A model generated the notes under the pieces. The model was given only the letters and a program-made list of their open reading frames with translations. It was not told the origin of the DNA and did no database searches. From an uncultured Bacilli bacterium (GTDB lineage Bacteria > Bacillota_I > Bacilli_A > RF39 > UBA660): DNA of 54,003 nt. Location: assembly GCA_934096405.1 (NCBI GenBank), contig CAKOLW010000007.1, positions 1 through 54,003 of the forward strand, written 5' to 3'. Shown in pieces: positions 49,537-54,003 of the stretch. The position numbers were made by a program, and so were the translations under genes. The first letter of the stretch is position 1. Each line of letters begins with the position of its first letter.

Positions 49537-50411
49537 CTGACTCTCCCTCTTGGATGACTCCTAAAATAAACTTCTTTAAGTCTTTCACTTGTAACATGTG
49601 TATATACTTGAGTTGAATTAATATTTTTATGTCCAAGCATTTCTTGAACACTTCTAATATCACAACCATTATCAAGTAAATGTGTTGCGAATGTATGTCT
49701 TAATGTGTGTGGACTAATTTTTAATTTTATCGATGTATTTTTAATCATACTATCTATTATTTTAGCCACACCCCTAGGAGTTATTTTACCACCATCTTTA
49801 TTTAGTATCAAGAAATCACTACTTTTATTGTCAAGTAATTGTATACGTAATCCATCCATATATTTTTTTAAGGCAATGTATCCATTTTCTCCAAAGAAAG
49901 CAAATCTCTCATAGGAACCTTTTCCCATTATTCTTATCTTTTTATTATCAAAGTCAATGTCAGATATTTTAATATTAACAAGTTCACTAACTCTTACACC
50001 AGTATCATAAAGTAATTCTATAATTAGATTATTTCTATCTCCAAATTTTCCTTCTTTGCTTACTTTAAGTAATTCTTCTAGTTCATTATATTGTATAAAT
50101 TTAGGTAATAATTTTTCCTTCTTTGGGTATTTTATAGTACTCATCGGATTATGACTCATTATTCCTTTTAAATTCAAATATTTATAGAAACTTTTTAATG
50201 AACTAATTTTTCTACTAATTGTACTAGATTTATTGTTATGTTTAAATAGTATCGTAAGATATACTTTTATATCATCTTTTTCTATTTTAGCAACATCTTT
50301 ATTTACTAAGTTTAAAAACTCATTTAAATCTTCATCATAATCTAATATGGTTAAATCAGAATAATTTTTTTCTTCTTTTAAATATTTTAAGAATTCTTCT
50401 TTATATTTCAT
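49533..50411 (-). CDS. Tyrosine recombinase, XerC/XerD type
   Basis: 292 residues, full length, with N-terminal SAM-like DNA-binding domain and C-terminal catalytic domain. All catalytic residues are visible: R in DTGVRVSELVN, K in RIMGKGSYER, H-x-x-R in SPHTLRHTFATHLLD, H in EMLGHKN and the tyrosine nucleophile in STQVYTHVT. Probably the chromosome dimer resolvase, given the housekeeping context. The ribosome binding site AGGAA lies just after the pilin gene's stop. Confidence 0.92.
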   Translation of the reverse strand: MKYKEEFLKYLKEEKNYSDLTILDYDEDLNEFLNLVNKDVAKIEKDDIKVYLTILFKHNNKSSTISRKISSLKSFYKYLNLKGIMSHNPMSTIKYPKKEKLLPKFIQYNELEELLKVSKEGKFGDRNNLIIELLYDTGVRVSELVNIKISDIDFDNKKIRIMGKGSYERFAFFGENGYIALKKYMDGLRIQLLDNKSSDFLILNKDGGKITPRGVAKIIDSMIKNTSIKLKISPHTLRHTFATHLLDNGCDIRSVQEMLGHKNINSTQVYTHVTSERLKEVYFRSHPRGRVR

Positions 50412-50419
50412 ATTTATTC

Positions 50420-50782
50420 CTAATTCTTTGTTACTTCTATATTGTTATCTACAAATTTAATACAAAATGTTTCATTGTTCATTGATTTTCCAGTTAATGG
50501 ATTTTCCATAACAAATTTAGTATCTCCTGTTCCTTCTAAATATTTTAATTTAATTAAAGTACCTATAGTTACATCAGTACACTCAGTACTACTTAAATCA
50601 TCTATTATTTTATAACCATATTTATATGCTGCATTTTTAGCTAGAGTTATTTGCTCTTCATATATTTTTTGTTTTGTTTTAGTATCTTGATCTAGTATTT
50701 TAGGTATTAAAAGTAAAGCTAAAACCATTAAAAGTACTATAGATACTACTAATTCTACAATTGTAAATCCTTGTTTATTCAT
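50420..50782 (-). CDS. Type IV pilin-like protein (ComGC-like)
   Basis: 120 residues. A class III signal, MNKQG then FTIVELVVSIVLLMVLALLL, is typical of major pseudopilins: cleavage after G5 leaves N-methyl-Phe and the essential E at +5. The small globular C-domain has two cysteines (SSTECTDVT and NETFCIKF) that could form a disulfide. The peptidase (16607) and platform (17367) are elsewhere; the ATPase diverges next to it. Only one pilin gene is seen in the window. Confidence 0.9.
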   Translation of the reverse strand: MNKQGFTIVELVVSIVLLMVLALLLIPKILDQDTKTKQKIYEEQITLAKNAAYKYGYKIIDDLSSTECTDVTIGTLIKLKYLEGTGDTKFVMENPLTGKSMNNETFCIKFVDNNIEVTKN

Positions 50783-50830
50783 GTTATCACCTACTAAAGT
50801 ATATCATATAAAATTTATTTAATAAATACC

Positions 50831-50859
50831 TTGTTTGATGTGATGTAATTTGGTATAAT
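50831..50859 (+). promoter_or_regulatory. Promoter of the pilus ATPase gene
   Basis: TTGTTT (50831-50836), 17 bp, TATAAT (50854-50859). Confidence 0.75.
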
Positions 50860-50885
50860 ATTTTTTAGAATAGGAAGTGGGAATT

Positions 50886-52205
50886 TTGAAAGAATTTGAT
50901 TTTGAAAAAATGCCTATAGTTGAGATTGCTAATGAAATTATTATTGATGCAGTTAATAAGGGTGCATCTGATATACACTTTGATCCTAGCAAAGATGAAT
51001 TAAAAATTAGGTTTAGAATAGATGGGGTTTTATCAGATTATAGTATAGTTCCAACTAAGTATAAAAGAAATATGATTAGTCGTATTAAAATGATTGCTGG
51101 AATGAATATTATGGAAACTCGTTTGCCTCAAGATGGTGCGATTAAAAGTAAAATTGGTGATAAGTTATTGGATTTGAGGGTATCTAGTTTACCTACTAAT
51201 AATAGTGAAAAAATAGTTATTCGTATTCTTGATTATTCTATGAGTTTAGCTGGATTAGATAATTTAGGATTTAGTAAAGATGCGATGGAAAAAATTAATA
51301 GATTAATTAAAATTCCTAATGGTATAATTCTTGTTACTGGTGCGACTGGTACTGGTAAATCTACCACTTTATATTCTATTTTACAAAAGTTAAATACTGA
51401 AAGTGTTAATATAATTACAGTTGAAGACCCAGTTGAAATGGACATTGCTGGTGTTAACCAAGTACAAACTCAGTCAGAAATTGGATTAGACTTTGCTACT
51501 GTACTAAGAAGTATTTTAAGACAAGACCCTAATATTATAATGATTGGTGAGATTCGTGATGATGAAACAGCTAGAATTGCCGTTCGTGCTTCAATCACTG
51601 GTCACTTAGTTTTAAGTTCATTACATACTAATAATAGTTTGAATACAATTGAAAGATTAACTGATATGGATGTTGAAAGATATTTATTAGGTAGTTCATT
51701 AGAAGGAATTATAAGTCAAAGATTGGCAAGAAAAGTTTGTGAAAGTTGTAGAATTAAAAGAGCTACTACTGATTATGAAAAGGCTGTTTTTAAAACCGTT
51801 TTAGGAAAAGATGTTAATGAGATGTATGTTGCTAATAAAGAAGGATGTCCCAATTGTACTCATGGTTATAAAGGTAGACTTGCTATACTTGAAGTGTTAA
51901 TTATAAATGATAAAATTAAGGATGCAATTACTAATGGAGTCCCTAAGCATGAATTAAAAGAATTAGTATATACAGGTGATGTTGTAACACTTCTTCAAGA
52001 TGGATTAAATAAAGTTGTTGAAGGTGAAACTACATTTGAAGAGATTCTTAAAATAATTGATTTAGAGAATGATATTAGTACATATAATGATGATAATTTA
52101 AGAACAAATTTACAGATGGCTCAGAATTCTCATAAAAATGAAGAGCCTACACAGGTAGTACAACCTACGATTAATGCACAACCTATTGAAACTATTGAGT
52201 TATAA
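50886..52205 (+). CDS. Type II secretion/type IV pilus assembly ATPase (GspE/PilB/ComGA family)
   Basis: Hexameric motor that powers pilin polymerisation. About 439 residues, from the TTG at 50886, eight bases after AGGAAG; the GTG at 50877 sits too close to that site. Walker A is GATGTGKST near residue 157, followed by the Asp box PNIIMIGEIRDDETA and the His box GHLVLSSLHTNN. The zinc tetracysteine is CESC...CPNC. It lacks the long N1 domain of PilB, so it is nearer to ComGA or a short GspE. The C-terminal 45 residues are N/Q/T-rich. Confidence 0.93.
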   Translation: MKEFDFEKMPIVEIANEIIIDAVNKGASDIHFDPSKDELKIRFRIDGVLSDYSIVPTKYKRNMISRIKMIAGMNIMETRLPQDGAIKSKIGDKLLDLRVSSLPTNNSEKIVIRILDYSMSLAGLDNLGFSKDAMEKINRLIKIPNGIILVTGATGTGKSTTLYSILQKLNTESVNIITVEDPVEMDIAGVNQVQTQSEIGLDFATVLRSILRQDPNIIMIGEIRDDETARIAVRASITGHLVLSSLHTNNSLNTIERLTDMDVERYLLGSSLEGIISQRLARKVCESCRIKRATTDYEKAVFKTVLGKDVNEMYVANKEGCPNCTHGYKGRLAILEVLIINDKIKDAITNGVPKHELKELVYTGDVVTLLQDGLNKVVEGETTFEEILKIIDLENDISTYNDDNLRTNLQMAQNSHKNEEPTQVVQPTINAQPIETIEL

Positions 52206-52208
52206 AAA

Positions 52209-52231
52209 AAATCTCATACGAGATTTTTTTA
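52209..52231. terminator. Bidirectional terminator between the ATPase and trxA
   Basis: AAATCTC-ATAC-GAGATTT with T-run on the plus strand and A-run on the other side; it overlaps the trxA stop at 52229. Confidence 0.85.
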
Positions 52232-52534
52232 TATGGATTTAACTTCATTTATTTTTTCTTCTAAAGTTTCTTTATCTATAAATCCTACACTACTACTTAC
52301 TTCTTTACCATCTTTAAAGAACTTTAGATGTGGTATACTCATTATTCTAAATCTATTAGCTAAATCAGAATATTCATCAACATTAACTTTAATTATTTTA
52401 ATTTCAGGATCATTTATTTCTTCAATAACAGTTCCTAACATTTTACATGGTCCACACCAGTCTGCATAAAAGTCAACTAATGTTATACCATCTTTAACTA
52501 ATTCATCAAAATTTTCTCCATTATAATAAGTCAT
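52229..52534 (-). CDS. trxA: Thioredoxin
   Basis: 101-residue cytoplasmic disulfide reductase. Redox motif WCGPC at about residues 27-31, preceded by LVDFYAD; the cis-proline loop is MSIPHLKFFKDGKE. Its ATG shares a base with the stop of the CvpA-like gene (TAATG). Confidence 0.96.
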   Translation of the reverse strand: MTYYNGENFDELVKDGITLVDFYADWCGPCKMLGTVIEEINDPEIKIIKVNVDEYSDLANRFRIMSIPHLKFFKDGKEVSSSVGFIDKETLEEKINEVKSI

Positions 52535-53142
52535 TAATTACCCCCTAATAATTTGTTTTTATTTTCTTCTGTAAGTATTTTATTATTAACCATATCATTT
52601 AAGCTTTCACTTACATCTTTATTATTATATACATCTTTTATCATATTCCAAGTAGATTTAGCTACATTACCTACTACTGGCGTTTTTTCAAGTATAGTGT
52701 TATATAATTTAGAATTGTTTAAGTAGCTTATATTAAATATGCTTAGTACAAAGACTACAATAAATATAAATATGTATGCTTTAAAGAATCCTAATATAGC
52801 TCCTATTATTCTCGATACAAAACCAAGTACTATAGTAGCATCAAATATTTTTTCAACTACCTTTGTTACTTTGATTAATACTTCATATATAAGTCCAAAT
52901 ACTATTAATAATAATATAAATGCTATTATTGTATATATTAGAACTGATATTGCAGCATTACCTCCAATAACAGGTAATTTAGATATTAAAAAGTTAGCTA
53001 CACTTCCCTTTAGTTCCCATGATAATATAAATACTAATAAGCTACCAAAAAAACTAACTAAAGTTCCTAATGCACCCTTTCTAACTCCATCTAATATTCC
53101 TATCATAAGTATTACAATTATAATTGCGTCTACTAATCCCAT
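52534..53142 (-). CDS. CvpA family membrane protein
   Basis: 202 residues with four hydrophobic segments (about 4-22, 27-45, 64-86 and 103-130), matching the CvpA/YshB family. It opens GLVDAIIIVILMIGILDGVR, with the G-x-x-R-G pattern continuing as KGALGTLV. In Bacillus a homologue lies near mutS2 and trxA, and the neighbour here is trxA. Precise function unsettled. Strong ribosome binding site AAAGGAGGAG. Confidence 0.85.
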   Translation of the reverse strand: MGLVDAIIIVILMIGILDGVRKGALGTLVSFFGSLLVFILSWELKGSVANFLISKLPVIGGNAAISVLIYTIIAFILLLIVFGLIYEVLIKVTKVVEKIFDATIVLGFVSRIIGAILGFFKAYIFIFIVVFVLSIFNISYLNNSKLYNTILEKTPVVGNVAKSTWNMIKDVYNNKDVSESLNDMVNNKILTEENKNKLLGGN

Positions 53143-53229
53143 AAACTCTCCTCCTTTTAATAATATGCTCTAAATAAAATATTTTTATTTATTACTTTCA
53201 TTTATAGTTTACCACAAGTGATTATTTTC

Positions 53230-53263
53230 GTGAACCTCACACGATTTAATATCGCGTGCTTCT
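53230..53263 (-). mobile_element. Right end of the TnpB element: hairpin and probable guide-RNA (omega/reRNA) 3' end
   Basis: On the minus strand AGAAGC, the hairpin CACGCGAT...ATCGTGTG (two G-U or mismatch-tolerant pairs), then AGGTTCAC. This order (AGAAGC, hairpin, A-G-T-T-C-A) is the usual 3' end of IS200/IS605-type elements and of the RNA that guides TnpB. The 92 bp from the tnpB stop to here would form the rest of the RNA scaffold. The element boundary is probably at about 53230. Confidence 0.55.
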
Positions 53264-53355
53264 AATATCACTATTAGAATTTTCTCCATTTAATAATACT
53301 ATTATTAATGTAAAGAGACATAAACTCGGATAGTTCCTACCCTATATATAATTAA

Positions 53356-54003
53356 TTAGGTAAGTAATAATTCTATTCCCTTATCTAGTATATTGTTCGC
53401 TGCATTATAATCTCTATCATGTACACTATCGCATCTAGGACACTGCCAAGATCTTATACTATAGTCTTTTATTTTTTTATTTTGATAACCACAGTTATTA
53501 CATAACTGACTAGATGGATAATATCTACCTACCTTTATTAATTTTCTTCCATACCATTTTGCTTTATATTCTAACATATTAATAAACTTAGATATAGATA
53601 TATCTCCAAGTACTTTGGCTATATTCTTATTTTGAAACATTTCTTTAACATTTAAATCTTCTACTACTATAACTTGGTTTTCGTTTATAATACTAGTACT
53701 TAATTTATGTAAGAAATCATTTCTAACATTATTACATTTATCATATAGTTTATTAATCTTATTTTCTATTTTCTTATAATTATTACTGCCTTTCTTTTTT
53801 AAAGAAAGACTTTTTTGTAATCTACCTATTTTATCATAAGTATTCATTAATTCTTTAGGAGCATTATATATATTATTAGAACTATCATGAACAAAATTAC
53901 TAACTCCCATATCTATTCCTACTATATAACTATTAGTTTCTAACTTTTTAATTTCTTTTCTAACTAATATCATTACTTTATATTTATTATTACTATATTT
54001 TTT
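53356..54003 (-). CDS. tnpB: TnpB (IS200/IS605-type RNA-guided nuclease), C-terminal part
   Basis: The frame stays open to the window edge, so the N-terminal part is missing; about 215 residues are visible of the usual 370-400. RuvC residues: D in GIDMGVSNFV, E in VIVVEDLNVKEM, D in HDRDYNAANNIL. The zinc finger CNNCGYQNKK...CPRC is intact. It is not degenerate in the visible part. It lies upstream of cvpA in the same direction; whether a tnpA accompanies it cannot be seen. Confidence 0.93.
   Translation of the reverse strand, partial: KKYSNNKYKVMILVRKEIKKLETNSYIVGIDMGVSNFVHDSSNNIYNAPKELMNTYDKIGRLQKSLSLKKKGSNNYKKIENKINKLYDKCNNVRNDFLHKLSTSIINENQVIVVEDLNVKEMFQNKNIAKVLGDISISKFINMLEYKAKWYGRKLIKVGRYYPSSQLCNNCGYQNKKIKDYSIRSWQCPRCDSVHDRDYNAANNILDKGIELLLT

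Noticed and set aside
1..54003. Mollicute genetic code (TGA = Trp)
   Set aside because: Several clear genes end in TGA at ATGA overlaps (ftsK, the recombinase gene, the 31417 zincin), and tryptophans are encoded by TGG.
1..54003. tRNA, rRNA, tmRNA or RNase P RNA genes
   Set aside because: No GGTTCGAATCC-type T-arms or other signatures were seen on either strand; the two long RNAs found do not match these classes.

Overview
The window is a stretch of a very AT-rich bacterial chromosome with Gram-positive (Bacilli-type) gene content: EzrA, a YmfF/YmfH-like M16 peptidase pair, a T-box leader on pheST, a ComG/type IV pilus-like apparatus, a SigK-type sigma factor, GatCAB, PPDK and a type II thymidine kinase. 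Strong AAGGAGG ribosome binding sites and ATGA stop/start overlaps (ftsK ends in TGA) show that TGA is a stop, so this is not a code-4 Mollicute. My inference, not proven here, is an uncultured gut Bacilli of the RF39 kind with a compact genome.

Layout. 1-1270: str operon (rpsL, rpsG, 5' part of fusA, all minus). 1319-2378: two paralogous repeat proteins, then a decayed gene remnant. 2825-5330: M16 peptidase pair. 5423-10065: deoD, ftsK, ezrA. 10162-14748: a 4.6-kb transposon-like element with perfect 20-bp terminal inverted repeats and a 6-bp target duplication. It carries an IS4-type transposase, phage tail genes, two Xre regulators and several tiny ORFs, and it sits just upstream of a cluster of three copies of a small structured RNA (14764-15750). 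15784-16608: rpsD with its leader. 16607-19172: prepilin peptidase and pilus platform protein; the pilin and motor ATPase are separate at 50420-52205. 19253-22207: PrsA-like foldase, RNase HII, DUF4143 ATPase. 22512-25585: gatCAB. 25639-28334: two tandem secreted proteins whose C-terminal segments look like variable regions of a diversity-generating retroelement (DGR). 28374-30155: lepA. 30413-35277: tandem zincins, an HD protein, DUF2207 and LemA. 35401-39220: pheST with a tiny gene and a T-box. 39275-39583: an isolated ~270-nt structured RNA. 39657-41601: frr, a third repeat-family protein, sigK. 41604-44085: a second M16 pair. 44169-45993: degenerate Fic protein and a zincin. 46085-46246: a small RNA with a duplicated hairpin motif. 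46326-53142: ppdK, tdk, xerC-like recombinase, pilin, pilus ATPase, trxA, cvpA. 53230-54003: right end and C-terminal part of a TnpB element cut by the window edge.

Most interesting: (1) the DGR-like target pair, with G+C-rich, position-1/2-biased variable codons in an otherwise AT-rich operon and no reverse transcriptase in the window; (2) the cargo-bearing transposon; (3) three unrecognised families of structured RNA with promoters, terminators and, in two families, compensatory changes between copies.
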